A DNA stretch of 33,394 nt from [Chlorobium] sp. 445 (GCA_002763895.1 NSLH01000025.1:1-33394); one strand, 5' to 3'; counted from the stretch's first letter, positions 8,877-18,212 are shown. Translations and numbers: made by a program. The notes: generated by a model not told the origin, from the letters alone.

Positions 8877-11800
8877 CTAAACAGCGCTTACCGTTTCTGC
8901 TTCAGGGTGAAATTTTTTCAAGATTTGCATCACGGTCTCAATGGCTTTCTTAGGCGTGTCTTTGTAGTCTTTTGGAAATGTGATGTCGAGCTTAAGCCGC
9001 TTTTCGTTCTTAAAGGTCGGCGAATAGTCTTTGAGCGCACCGGAGTTGATGGCATCGAGCACGGCGCCAAAAATTTTGCCTTCATAGAACGCTCTGTCCT
9101 CGCCTTCGGGGAAGGTTAGCACGCATTTTTTCTCCATCACTTCTATGCGTGAAATGCCAAGTGCGGTTGCGGCAAGTCTGAGGCGTGTTACCAGCAAAAG
9201 ATTTTCGCACTCTTCTGGCATCTTGCCGAAACGATCTTGCAGTTCAGCTGCAAACTGTGCCAGACCTTCTTGGTTTGTCAGTTTTGTCAGGCGTTCGTAG
9301 AGCGCAAAGCGCTCCGAGGCGGACTCAACATAATAGTCTGGGATGAGCGCATTGAAGTAGAATGTAACCTCAGTGGGTTTGTCAGGCTTAGATTTTTGTG
9401 CCTCAGCTTCTTTGAAAATGTTTTGAAACTCTGTGGACTTCAATTCTGCCACGGCTTCTTCCAAAATTTTTTGGTAGAGATCAAAGCCCAGTTCGTAGAT
9501 GTAGCCTGATTGCTCTGCCCCTAAGAGATTGCCTGCGCCACGAATGTCCAAATCGCGCATGGCGACATTGAAGCCAGAACCCAGTTCGGTGAATTCCTCA
9601 ATCGTAGCCAAGCGTTGCAGCGCTTCTTGTGTGAGCGTGGATGCTGGTGGTGTGAGCAGGTAGCAATAGGCTTTGCGGTCGCTACGCCCAACGCGCCCGC
9701 GCAGTTGATAGAGGTCAGCTAGCCCAAGCATATCGGCGCGATTGATGATAATTGTATTGACATTTGAAATATCAAGCCCCGATTCTACAATGGTGGTGCA
9801 AATCAAAATATCGACTTCTCGGTCGAGAAAATCCATCATGATTTCTTCAAGTTCTTTGCTTGGCAATTGTGCGTGTGCAATTCGGATACGTGCTTTTGGG
9901 AAAAGACCTTTGAGCAGATCAAAAATCTGAGCAATCGAGTCGATGCGGTTATGAAGGAAAAAGACCTGACCGCCGCGCGCCAGTTCTCGCCCAATCGCTT
10001 GCCGAATAAGTTCAGGATCAAATTCATGCACGATGGTCTCAATCGGTTGACGATTTTTTGGCGGTGTGGAAATGATAGAAAGATCGCGCGCGCCCATCAT
10101 TGAAAATTGCAGTGTGCGCGGAATAGGCGTGGCTGTCAGCGTTAGTGTATCGACGGTTGGGAAATCCTCACGCAATTTTTCTTTTATTGCCACGCCAAAA
10201 TGCTGCTCTTCATCAATAATCAATAAACCCAAATCTTTGAACTTCACATCTTTCGAGACCAAACGATGCGTGCCGATTACAATATCGACTTCACCGTTTT
10301 GAATCTGCTCCACAATGCGTTTCTGCTCCGACTTCGGCACAAAGCGGCTTAGGACCTCAATGCGCACAGGAAAATTCTGAAAGCGTTGCCTGAAGGTTCG
10401 CAGGTGTTGATGCGCAAGAATGGTTGTCGGTACCAGCACAGCGACTTGTTTGCCGCCCTCAGTGGCTTTGAATGCCGCACGCATGGCTACTTCCGTCTTG
10501 CCAAATCCTGCATCACCGCAGATGAGCCTGTCCATCGGCGCAGGCGACTGCATATCTTGCTTGATGGCTTCAATTGCGCTCAGCTGGTCAGGGGTTTCTT
10601 CGAAGATAAATGCCGCTTCAAATTCTCGCATCCAGACCGTATCGGCAGGCGCCGCAAAGCCTTGTGTCATTTTGCGTTTGGCGTAGAGTTCAATAAGGTT
10701 ACGCGCAATATCTTTCAGACGCTTCTTGACGCGCTCTTTTTGCTGTTGCCATTTATCGCTGCCCAAGCGAGAGAGCTTGGTGTGTGCACCTTCGCCAGCA
10801 GAATACTTCGAGAGTAGATGCAAATTTTGCAGATTGACATAGAGCTTATCGCCTCTGTCATACTCGATGAGCACACACTCTTGCCACGCCCCTGCTACTT
10901 TAATTTTTTCAAGACCCATAAAGCGTCCGATACCATGTTCTTCGTGCACGATGTAGTCACCGACTTTGAGCGCACGTAAATCTCTCAGCGAAATTTGTCG
11001 CCGTCGTCTTCGGCGTCGCCGTCGGTGTGCATGCAGTTTGCCAAAAATGTCTGATTCTGTGTAGAGTGATAAGCTCTGGCAAGAAAAGCCCTCGTAGAAA
11101 TTAAGCGAGAGGGTCTGCAATGTGAGTGCATCGCCGCTCTCACCTGCAGGCTCTGCCGTGAGAAATTCTGCTATGTCGTTTAGCTCTTTTTGCGACTGTG
11201 TGGCTATAACGCTTCGTGCACCACGCGCTACATCTTTTTTGAGCGATTCAGCAAAGAGTTGGAAGTTGGAGTCAAAACGCGTTTGTGGCGTAGCGTCAAA
11301 ATGCACATCGCCTTTTGTCAGTTCCAGCAGTTGCACCTGTGCAAATGACATGAGTTTCTTCTCAATTTCTTGACGCGAAAAGTAGTCGCTGTCACTCACG
11401 CCGAACTCCTCATCACTGAAGACAGCTGTAATGACAAGACTTTCGGCAGGTAAATACGCCAGCAGTGATGCCGATGCCTCCGATGAGCCAATCATGTTTG
11501 CCACCAGCTCGAAGTCACTCTCCTCTGCATTTGAGAGTTGTGTATTGACTTCAAAGGTGCGAATGGATTCAATCTCATCGCCAAAAAATTCAATTCTTAC
11601 AGGCTTCAACGCCCCAAAAGAGAACACATCAATAATTGAGCCACGTACAGCATAATCGCCCTCTTCTTCGACAAACTCTTTTCGCTCAAAGCCATTGTTT
11701 TGCAGAAAGGCCTGTAGCGTGTCGTAGCCAATCGTTTCTCCGCGTCTGAGGTGCATGCGCCGTTCAATCGCAGTTTCTTGGGCAAGCACTTTTCGGCACA

Positions 11801-12176
11801 GTTCTGACGGGCTTGTCAAGATTATTTTCTTTTCGCCTGCAAGCAATGCGGAAAGCGTCAGCGAAGGCTCTCTCTCAAAATCCATGATGCTGGCTTCGCC
11901 CAAGAGTATGTGCAAGTCGTTTTCGTAAAGCTCAAGCCGTTCATCTTTTGCCACGATGAGCATTGGCGCAGATGTGCTTCTGAAAAGTTCAGCAAGCAAA
12001 AGAGAGCCGAGCGAACCACATAAACCTGAAAGTGCAACTTTTCGCTTTGATTGTGCATGCGAGAGCACCGTTTGAACTTTTATGCGAAGGTCAAGGGTTT
12101 CTATGAGTGATGCCAGCGAAATTTTTTCAAGGTATATCCGACTGAATAAACTTTGCGATGGCGACAAGTTTTGCAT
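8877..12176 (-). CDS. mfd: Transcription-repair coupling factor Mfd
   Basis: A 1,099-residue DNA translocase that removes RNA polymerase stalled at lesions and recruits UvrA. The order of domains is normal: UvrB-like N-terminal region (about 1-350); RNA-polymerase-interacting CarD-like domain (LKVGDYIVHEEHGIGRFMGL, about 400-470); helicase lobe 1 with Walker A GDAGFGKTE near residue 555 and DEEQ box IIDEEQHFGV; TLTATPIPRTLQ; helicase lobe 2 with ESGLDISNVN and QLRGRVGRS; and a TRCF C-terminal domain. Length is close to the usual 1,100-1,150. Unusually, residues 385-393 are nine consecutive arginines just before the CarD-like domain. It is transcribed away from the small exported protein gene, with 64 bases between the two starts. 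Confidence 0.96.
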   Translation of the reverse strand: MQNLSPSQSLFSRIYLEKISLASLIETLDLRIKVQTVLSHAQSKRKVALSGLCGSLGSLLLAELFRSTSAPMLIVAKDERLELYENDLHILLGEASIMDFEREPSLTLSALLAGEKKIILTSPSELCRKVLAQETAIERRMHLRRGETIGYDTLQAFLQNNGFERKEFVEEEGDYAVRGSIIDVFSFGALKPVRIEFFGDEIESIRTFEVNTQLSNAEESDFELVANMIGSSEASASLLAYLPAESLVITAVFSDEEFGVSDSDYFSRQEIEKKLMSFAQVQLLELTKGDVHFDATPQTRFDSNFQLFAESLKKDVARGARSVIATQSQKELNDIAEFLTAEPAGESGDALTLQTLSLNFYEGFSCQSLSLYTESDIFGKLHAHRRRRRRRRRQISLRDLRALKVGDYIVHEEHGIGRFMGLEKIKVAGAWQECVLIEYDRGDKLYVNLQNLHLLSKYSAGEGAHTKLSRLGSDKWQQQKERVKKRLKDIARNLIELYAKRKMTQGFAAPADTVWMREFEAAFIFEETPDQLSAIEAIKQDMQSPAPMDRLICGDAGFGKTEVAMRAAFKATEGGKQVAVLVPTTILAHQHLRTFRQRFQNFPVRIEVLSRFVPKSEQKRIVEQIQNGEVDIVIGTHRLVSKDVKFKDLGLLIIDEEQHFGVAIKEKLREDFPTVDTLTLTATPIPRTLQFSMMGARDLSIISTPPKNRQPIETIVHEFDPELIRQAIGRELARGGQVFFLHNRIDSIAQIFDLLKGLFPKARIRIAHAQLPSKELEEIMMDFLDREVDILICTTIVESGLDISNVNTIIINRADMLGLADLYQLRGRVGRSDRKAYCYLLTPPASTLTQEALQRLATIEEFTELGSGFNVAMRDLDIRGAGNLLGAEQSGYIYELGFDLYQKILEEAVAELKSTEFQNIFKEAEAQKSKPDKPTEVTFYFNALIPDYYVESASERFALYERLTKLTNQEGLAQFAAELQDRFGKMPEECENLLLVTRLRLAATALGISRIEVMEKKCVLTFPEGEDRAFYEGKIFGAVLDAINSGALKDYSPTFKNEKRLKLDITFPKDYKDTPKKAIETVMQILKKFHPEAETVSAV

Positions 12177-12240
12177 CTCTAAAGCGTTCAGTTATATTGT
12201 TTTTATGTCTTCAAACCGAAAAAGTGAAAGGAAAATTCAA

Positions 12241-12468
12241 ATGAAAAAGTTAGCGCTTATTGCACTGCTGCTGGCTGCTTTTGCCGCACCCGCTTTTGCA
12301 CAAGATGGCAAAAATGCCTCAAAGTCAAAGAGTTCTTGCTCCAGCACGGAACACTGCTGCCCTGCAATCCAAGAGTCAAAAGTTACAGATACGCCAAGGA
12401 AATCTGACACCAAGACCGCCAAGAAGAAGACTGCACCGACTCGAGTTGCTTCAAGCTCTGCGGCTTGA
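12241..12468 (+). CDS. Small exported protein of unknown function, Cys/Lys/Ser-rich
   Basis: A 75-residue protein with a clear signal peptide (KKLALIALLLAAFAAPAFA, cleavage before QDG). The mature part is about 53 residues, low in complexity, with a cysteine group (SSCSSTEHCCP) and a basic Lys/Thr/Ala tail. I chose the ATG at 12241 because AAAGG sits about ten bases upstream and the signal peptide begins there; the open frame extends further upstream without similar features. No family is recognised. Three clustered cysteines could form disulfides or bind a metal in the periplasm, but that is speculation. It is divergent from mfd and precedes the 16-base repeats upstream of the nuoI-like gene. 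Confidence 0.65.
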   Translation: MKKLALIALLLAAFAAPAFAQDGKNASKSKSSCSSTEHCCPAIQESKVTDTPRKSDTKTAKKKTAPTRVASSSAA

Positions 12469-12529
12469 GTTCAGTGCTGCAGCGTCTCTTTGCATGTCAA
12501 GATGCTTTGCTTTCTGACTGCATTCTTAC

Positions 12530-12567
12530 AGCCCAAAGGGGCAAGCCTACAAGCCCAAAGGGGCAAG
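12530..12567. repeat. Tandem pair of a 16-base repeat (22-base period) with internal dyad
   Basis: AGCCCAAAGGGGCAAG occurs at 12530-12545 and identically at 12552-12567. Each copy contains GCCC-aaag-GGGC, a four-base-pair hairpin or dyad. The pair lies 62 bases after the stop of the small exported protein gene and 34 bases before the nuoI-like ATG. It could be an operator, part of a leader, or a chance duplication. Confidence 0.7.
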
Positions 12568-12601
12568 TAAAGTTTTTACCTAACGCTTAGCAGTTGTTGT
12601 T

Positions 12602-13159
12602 ATGCAAACCAAGAATCCTCCGATTACGCGCACGAAACTCTCTTTTCTTGAGCGCTTATACTTGCCTGAAATTTTCAAGGGCATGGCTTATACATTTGCG
12701 CAGATGTTTCGTCCGAAATTCACCATGCCATATCCTGAAGTCAAATGGAAGCCGCCAGCAGTTTTTCGTGGTCGTCCCGTCTTAGTTGAGCGCGAGGACA
12801 AGACTGGTGAGCGTTGTGTGGCATGTGGGCTCTGTGCACGTGTCTGTCCGCCGCTTGCTATTTCTATGCAAGCTAATGAAACCGACCTTCCCCAAGAGCG
12901 GCATCCGATTACCTTTGAAATTAATATGCTGCGCTGCATTTACTGCGGCTACTGCGAAGAAGTTTGTCCCGAAGAAGCTATCGTGATGAGTGATGAATAC
13001 GACATTACGTATCACTCGCGCGAAAATGCGATTATGGATAAGCAAAAGTTGCTGGTGCCGATGGAAAAGGTTAAAGCTCGCTTAGAGTTTTTGCGCCAGT
13101 ACAAAAATTCTGTGCGCCGTTTCGAAGACCAAGTCGTGGGCGAAGACGCGCAAAAGTAG
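12602..13159 (+). CDS. nuoI: NADH-quinone oxidoreductase subunit I (NuoI-like, two [4Fe-4S])
   Basis: A 185-residue peripheral-arm ferredoxin subunit of respiratory complex I. Two CxxCxxCxxxCP motifs bind the N6a/N6b-type clusters: Cys72-75-78-82 ([13 protein letters not shown]) and Cys112-115-118-122 ([16 protein letters not shown]). The N-terminal amphipathic segment [24 protein letters not shown] is the usual membrane-docking part, and C-terminal MDKQKLLVP is also family-typical. Length matches NuoI. The start at 12602 lacks a clear Shine-Dalgarno. No other nuo gene is near; instead sucC follows after 64 bases on the same strand, so both may be expressed together as energy-metabolism genes. 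A general diferredoxin is the less likely alternative. Confidence 0.88.
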   Translation: MQTKNPPITRTKLSFLERLYLPEIFKGMAYTFAQMFRPKFTMPYPEVKWKPPAVFRGRPVLVEREDKTGERCVACGLCARVCPPLAISMQANETDLPQERHPITFEINMLRCIYCGYCEEVCPEEAIVMSDEYDITYHSRENAIMDKQKLLVPMEKVKARLEFLRQYKNSVRRFEDQVVGEDAQK

Positions 13160-13223
13160 TCAGACTCTTTGCCCATCAAGTCGTAACAATCAAGTCTAAC
13201 TTCAAAAACCAATTTTCTTAGGT

Positions 13224-14405
13224 ATGAATATCCACGAGCATCAAGCGAAAGATATTCTGCGACGCTACAATGTGCCGGTACCCAAAAGCATTGTTGCATT
13301 TACAGCAGAAGAAGCACGCGATGCGGCAGAGCGGCTCTTTGCAGAACAAGGCGGTGGTGTAGTTGTCGTCAAGGCGCAAATTCATGCGGGCGGGCGCGGC
13401 AAAGCAGGGGGCGTTAAGGTGGCTAGAAGTGTGGAAGAAGCCTACGAGATTGCGCGCAAAATGCTGGGAATGAAACTCGTTACACATCAAACTGGTCCAA
13501 GCGGCAAACAAGTGCACCGTTTGCTCATCGAGCAAGGTGTCAATATCGAAAAGGAATTTTACTTAGGCATTACGCTTGATCGTGCAGTTTCGAAAAATGT
13601 GCTGATGGTCTCTACCGAGGGCGGCGTGGATATTGAGAGCGTAGCAGAACATTCGCCTGAAAAAATCTTCAAGCAGCATCTTCACCCGTTGCTTGGTCTT
13701 CAGGCTTATCAAGCACGTGAGGCTGCACTTTTCTTAGGTCTGCAAGGTGAGCAGTTCAAAAATGCCGTGCAGTTTATTCTCGCACTCTCTCATGCCTACC
13801 AGCAAATCGATGCCTCCCTTGCTGAAATCAATCCACTTGTCGTAACAAAAGAAGGTGCCGTCTTGGCACTTGACGCTAAAATCAATCTTGATGACAATGC
13901 GCTGTTCCGCCACAAAGAGTTTCTTGAGATGCGTGATATTACTGAAGAAGACCCGCTTGAAGTCGAAGCTTCTGCCTCTAACCTTAATTACGTCAAACTC
14001 GATGGCAATGTCGGCTGTATGGTGAATGGCGCAGGTCTTGCCATGGCAACGATGGACATCATTCAACTTGCTGGAGGCAAGCCTGCAAATTTTCTGGATG
14101 TCGGTGGCAGTGCCAGTGCAAAGACTGTTGAAGCAGGTTTCAAAATTATTCTCTCAGACCCCAGTGTGAAAGCGATTTTGGTCAATATCTTTGGTGGTAT
14201 TGTCCGCTGCGATCGTGTTGCTGCCGGCATCATTGAAGCAGCAAAGAATCTGGCGATTAAACTCCCGGTTATTGTACGTTTAGAAGGCACCAATGCCGAC
14301 CTTGCCAAATCTATGCTGGATGACTCCGGTCTAAACCTCATTCCTGCCGATGATTTCAAAAGCGCAGCAGAAAAGGTTACGACCGCCTTACAGACTGTTT
14401 CATAA
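13224..14405 (+). CDS. sucC: Succinate-CoA ligase [ADP-forming] subunit beta
   Basis: A 393-residue protein matching SucC end to end. It starts with the hallmark [20 protein letters not shown], has the ATP-grasp segment [18 protein letters not shown] (residues about 49-66), the metal-binding acidic site LAEINPLVV near 200, [12 protein letters not shown], and the C-terminal CoA-ligase domain with [19 protein letters not shown] and [13 protein letters not shown]. With SucD it interconverts succinyl-CoA and succinate plus ATP in the TCA cycle. The alpha subunit gene (sucD) is not adjacent, although the two are often paired in other bacteria. Length is normal and no key residue looks missing. Confidence 0.97.
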   Translation: MNIHEHQAKDILRRYNVPVPKSIVAFTAEEARDAAERLFAEQGGGVVVVKAQIHAGGRGKAGGVKVARSVEEAYEIARKMLGMKLVTHQTGPSGKQVHRLLIEQGVNIEKEFYLGITLDRAVSKNVLMVSTEGGVDIESVAEHSPEKIFKQHLHPLLGLQAYQAREAALFLGLQGEQFKNAVQFILALSHAYQQIDASLAEINPLVVTKEGAVLALDAKINLDDNALFRHKEFLEMRDITEEDPLEVEASASNLNYVKLDGNVGCMVNGAGLAMATMDIIQLAGGKPANFLDVGGSASAKTVEAGFKIILSDPSVKAILVNIFGGIVRCDRVAAGIIEAAKNLAIKLPVIVRLEGTNADLAKSMLDDSGLNLIPADDFKSAAEKVTTALQTVS

Positions 14406-14412
14406 CACGACA

Positions 14413-14511
14413 ATGAAATTTTCTTTTAGTCTGCTCTTTGCACTCGGCTTTACAGCTTCAGCGCTGACATCATCTTGTATTTATTCTCAACTTTTAGCTG
14501 CTGCTGGCTAA
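14413..14511 (+). CDS. Possible 32-residue signal-peptide-like ORF
   Basis: An ATG seven bases after the sucC stop opens a 32-codon frame encoding MKFSFSLLFALGFTASALTS, then SCIYSQLLAAAG. This is a plausible signal peptide with a Cys at residue 22, but there is almost no mature protein and the lipobox is imperfect. Its stop overlaps the stop of the minus-strand GH57-like gene. It may be a remnant of a longer exported protein or chance. Confidence 0.22.
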   Translation: MKFSFSLLFALGFTASALTSSCIYSQLLAAAG

Positions 14512-17384
14512 CGCAAGAGTTTCTCGAATACATCACGCACGACAGCCTTATTTGGTGTGTTCGTCCCATCTTCTACGCGCCATGTGCGAGCGCGCTCCAA
14601 CACTTCGCTTTGCTCCTCAGAAAGGTAACGATACTCGATTAGCTCACCACGACGTAGCTTGAGCAATATCGACCAGATTTTATCATTGCGTTTTTCATCA
14701 CCTTCTCTGCCATCATCGCGCAAAGCAATCTTTTGCGGCGCAAGCGTCTCTGATTGCAAAATTTCAAGCACGGCGCTACGTGCTGCCGGTTTTGCAGATA
14801 AATCCAATTCAAACCGCACTGTAACCGTATTCACCTTATCTTCTTGCACAATCCTGAATTTTTCTTTTGGAATGCGGATGCTCTTCTGATGCTCTTGCCA
14901 CAAGAGTGCAATACCCAAGTAGGCGTCTTTATCGTGCACGCGTTCCTGTCCTGCAATCGCACCCAGAAATCCAATGCGATTAGGCAGTTTCAACTCGGAA
15001 TACGGTACGATGACTTCCAAGGCTTCATCGCTTAGCGCCATCTTAATTTTGCTTCCCGCTTGTGCTGCGGCATGCAACACAAATTCCATTACAGCGTTTT
15101 CTTCAAGTCCAAGCAGCAGCGAAAGTTTCTTTGTCGTGTCGCTGAGCAATTGTGTCAGGTTATTATTTTTTGCTGCTGCTGCAAAGCAAAATGCATCATT
15201 TGTAAGTCCGTAGTAGCACTTTGAGAGTGGGAAATCAGCTAAGTCGCTCGTGGAGAAAATGCCTGCAATGTCAAACCACTCTGTTTCTGTCAGCAAGCCA
15301 TCGAATTGAATGTTATTTAGGTTCAGCAGTCGCAGCGGCTTTCTTTCTTGTGGTAGCACAATAGGCGCGAAAGTTCGCCGCTCTATACCTCTGAGCATGC
15401 TTGAGAGTTGGTCGTAAATTCTATCCAGATGCGCTCTGAAGTTTTTATCGATATTTTCTATTTCTCTCTCTTTCTCAAACGCTTGCTCTCCGTAGTGTTT
15501 GAACCACATAGATTGCTCGGCAGCATAGAGTTCAACCCATGCTTGATGCCCGGTCTTTGGCGTGTTTTCACTTTGTTTTTGCACTTCAAAGTCTATGTCA
15601 GGCGTTGGGGGCGAAAGATTTGATTTTTCAAGATCTGCACGTGCCAGCGCAAGGTAGGTCCAAGCCAGTCGTTGTTGTGCGTTGCCAATCCATGTTTGAA
15701 TATCTTGCTCAGCTGCCAGCACAAGTTGCTCGAGTCGCTTTGCTTTTTCGCCTTTATCTAACTTGCTGTTGCGATTCGTGTTCAGTACTTCACTTGGTCT
15801 TTGTGTGATGATGTGCGTCTTTTGACTTTCTGTACCCAGTGCTTTGAAAAAGTGCTCAAGAAATAGGGCGGTTTGCATCTTGCCATCGAGGAGTTGATGA
15901 AGGTCAAGACGCAGCGTCAAGAGATTTTGCGCGCCCGCATAGCGGCTCAGCGATTTCAACCACTCTGTAATAGCTTCTAACCAGGCCTGATTTTGCAAGC
16001 GTTCTCTCAAAGCCGCAACAGCGTCAGATTCATCAAAGAGTAGCCATAGCTGCAACCCTGCAGCTCGATAAAGACTTGCAATTTCTGCTGGCTGAATCTG
16101 TGCACTAGGTTTTCCTAAGGCTTTTGAGAGTGCTGCTTTTGGGGCAAGTACCCACAGCGCCCCGGCTTCTTCATAGAGCGGCAGCGAGGCTTGCGAAATC
16201 ATCAGGGCGTTTGGTGCAAATCCTTTTGGCGCAGTGCCTACGAGTGTTTTCAGACGGTACACTGCGCGCGCAATGTGCGCTCTGGCATCATCACTTGCGT
16301 CTACTCTCAAAGGTAAATCGGCACCGTCTCCCAAGGCTTCTTTTGCCTCGTCAGAATCTATTAGCAGCGGTATCAGAGCATTAAATGCCGGCGTTGTGAT
16401 GACATCAAGTCTCCACTCTCTTTGTCTCTCACTCTTTTTGAGACTTTTCCCCTTCGCCACACTCATTTGTACTGGTGCACTGCTGCTTTGGCGTAGCATA
16501 AAGAGTACCATTTCCATCATTTTGTAGGTTTCCACGACCAGTCTCTGACAATCATCTTCCCCGATAGGTCGAGCCAGTTCGTAGGTGTCGTCAGTTGGGT
16601 CTGCAGGTGTTTTATTTTCGTCGCGCGTGAAGTAGTCGCTAAGGTCAATCGAGAGTTGCTGTTCTACTCCAGTTTTTTTGTCAGTGAGTTTTCGCCCCAG
16701 TGCATAGAGCGGTAGTTGATATTTTTGGGAGAGCAGCGATATGTCAAAGTGCGCTATTGTGTAGAAAAACTTAATGCGGATGCGATCGCGTACTGTATAA
16801 AGTGCACGGTTTTGAGTCCCTACTCTTGCACCCACTTTCATATCGTTTGGCAAGAGCCGTGCATATTCTGGAAATCGTTTTAGGACTTCTTCACTAACAC
16901 TGAAGCCGTTTGCTTCTTGTGTCTTAGAGACATTAAGCAGCATATCTAATTCTTTAGCCGAGAGCTCTGTCGATGATTTGAGTAAGATATCGAGCCACGC
17001 ATCAGTTTCTCCGCCATATTTTTTCAGATAGCCCTGTGCATCAATTGTGTTACTGCTAAGGTCAATAAATTCTCTGAGGCGAGAGACATAGCGATGCAGG
17101 GCAGCTAAAGTTTCTGAAGAGATACAGACTGTTGCTGGCAAATCTGGCACTTGATAGAGCCGCATAGCAAGCGGGAAAAATGTGCTGGTTACAAGATGCC
17201 TCACGATTGGCTGCGGCAATTCACGGAGCGCAATATCTATGTCTGCTGTCGCATCAAGTTGCCAGACAAGATGCAACCGCAGTGGCTCATTTGCGCTCGC
17301 TTTGAGTGGCTGTGCTACGCTATTTGAACACAGAACAAGAAGTGCCAGTAGTGTCGCTGTTATTTTTATCAACTTTAAGGGCAT
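14508..17384 (-). CDS. Exported GH57-like protein with degenerate catalytic motifs (probable pseudoenzyme)
   Basis: A 958-residue protein with a signal peptide (cleavage near residue 24). Several landmarks of large GH57 glycoside hydrolases appear in the right order: PLRLHLVW (34-41), TTPAFNALIPLLIDSD (330-345, cf. TTPxxHPILPLL), DDARAHIARAV, PKGFAPNALMIS (386-397, cf. GMWPSEGSVS), TWIGNAQQRLAWTYL (564-578, cf. WIGEPExNRAW), LYAAEQSMWFKHYG (619-632, cf. AAEGSDWFWWYG) and AHLDRIYDQL. A C-terminal beta domain (about 690-850, IQFDGLLTETEWFDIAG) resembles the carbohydrate-binding module that ends such enzymes. Key residues differ: the first HxHQP motif is WQLDAT, and the nucleophile Glu position is Ala393. 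I infer loss of hydrolase activity with the fold retained. It faces sucC convergently. Confidence 0.65.
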   Translation of the reverse strand: MPLKLIKITATLLALLVLCSNSVAQPLKASANEPLRLHLVWQLDATADIDIALRELPQPIVRHLVTSTFFPLAMRLYQVPDLPATVCISSETLAALHRYVSRLREFIDLSSNTIDAQGYLKKYGGETDAWLDILLKSSTELSAKELDMLLNVSKTQEANGFSVSEEVLKRFPEYARLLPNDMKVGARVGTQNRALYTVRDRIRIKFFYTIAHFDISLLSQKYQLPLYALGRKLTDKKTGVEQQLSIDLSDYFTRDENKTPADPTDDTYELARPIGEDDCQRLVVETYKMMEMVLFMLRQSSSAPVQMSVAKGKSLKKSERQREWRLDVITTPAFNALIPLLIDSDEAKEALGDGADLPLRVDASDDARAHIARAVYRLKTLVGTAPKGFAPNALMISQASLPLYEEAGALWVLAPKAALSKALGKPSAQIQPAEIASLYRAAGLQLWLLFDESDAVAALRERLQNQAWLEAITEWLKSLSRYAGAQNLLTLRLDLHQLLDGKMQTALFLEHFFKALGTESQKTHIITQRPSEVLNTNRNSKLDKGEKAKRLEQLVLAAEQDIQTWIGNAQQRLAWTYLALARADLEKSNLSPPTPDIDFEVQKQSENTPKTGHQAWVELYAAEQSMWFKHYGEQAFEKEREIENIDKNFRAHLDRIYDQLSSMLRGIERRTFAPIVLPQERKPLRLLNLNNIQFDGLLTETEWFDIAGIFSTSDLADFPLSKCYYGLTNDAFCFAAAAKNNNLTQLLSDTTKKLSLLLGLEENAVMEFVLHAAAQAGSKIKMALSDEALEVIVPYSELKLPNRIGFLGAIAGQERVHDKDAYLGIALLWQEHQKSIRIPKEKFRIVQEDKVNTVTVRFELDLSAKPAARSAVLEILQSETLAPQKIALRDDGREGDEKRNDKIWSILLKLRRGELIEYRYLSEEQSEVLERARTWRVEDGTNTPNKAVVRDVFEKLLR

Positions 17385-17531
17385 TTAGATTCGGTGCAAA
17401 TATATCATGGTCTGTGCTCTCTTGCAGTGCTGCAGCTCGTCTCTGCGTTTTCACTGTTAGAAAATTTGGTCATCTTGCTGTAAACTACCGCAAATGATTA
17501 ACTTCACAGAAAATTAACACGAGAAATCATT

Positions 17532-18212
17532 ATGCGTGCGCTTGTGCTCTTGAGCGGTGGAATGGACAGTTTAGTGACGACCGCAATTGCCAAACACTTG
17601 GGCTACGAACTTGCTGCCCTGCATCTTAACTACGGTCAGCGCACAGAGCGGCGTGAACTGAAAGCCTTTCATGACATTTGTGATCATTATCATATTGAGC
17701 GGCGTTTGGTTATTGATGCCCATCATCTTTCCCAAATCGGTGGCTCTTCGCTGACGGATCTGAACATTCCCGTTAGCCCAGCCAATCTGCACAGTCGCGA
17801 GATTCCCACAAGTTATGTACCGTTCCGCAATGCCAATATTTTAGCCATGGCAACAAGTTGGGCAGAAGTGATTCACGCTAACAAAATTTTCGTTGGCGCT
17901 GTCGAAGAAGATTCTTCTGGCTATCCTGACTGCCGCAAAGAATTTTATGAGGCGTTCAATTTAGTTATTCGCTTAGGTACGAAACCCACCACGCACATTG
18001 AAATTGTTACGCCTGTGATAGAGATGAAAAAATGGGAAATTGTAATTCGTGGCATGGAACTCGAGGCGCCCTTTGAGTTGTCGTGGTCATGCTATCAATC
18101 TAGTGATATTGCTTGCGGTGTTTGCGACAGTTGCGCCCTGAGGTTGCGGGCCTTCGAGCGTGCAGGTATCCGCGACCCAATTGAATACGTTGTGCGTCCA
18201 AGTTATGTCTAA
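17532..18212 (+). CDS. queC: 7-cyano-7-deazaguanine synthase QueC
   Basis: A 226-residue ATP-dependent enzyme that converts 7-carboxy-7-deazaguanine plus ammonia to preQ0 in queuosine biosynthesis. The N-terminal PP-loop is LLSGGMDS (residues 6-13), followed by [26 protein letters not shown] is the family-typical substrate segment, [14 protein letters not shown] lies mid-protein, and the zinc-binding cysteines are in WSCYQ and CGVCDSC near the C-terminus. Length is standard. No other queuosine gene is in the window, and I found no preQ1 riboswitch in the 147 bases upstream. GAGAAA about nine bases before the ATG is a weak ribosome binding site. Confidence 0.95.
   Translation: MRALVLLSGGMDSLVTTAIAKHLGYELAALHLNYGQRTERRELKAFHDICDHYHIERRLVIDAHHLSQIGGSSLTDLNIPVSPANLHSREIPTSYVPFRNANILAMATSWAEVIHANKIFVGAVEEDSSGYPDCRKEFYEAFNLVIRLGTKPTTHIEIVTPVIEMKKWEIVIRGMELEAPFELSWSCYQSSDIACGVCDSCALRLRAFERAGIRDPIEYVVRPSYV

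Noticed and set aside
8862-12058. Several open frames on the plus strand opposite mfd
   Set aside because: They are antisense shadows of a clear full-length Mfd and show no protein features of their own.
17385-17531. preQ1 riboswitch upstream of queC
   Set aside because: I looked for the short C-rich loop and A-rich tail of preQ1-I and found no convincing match.
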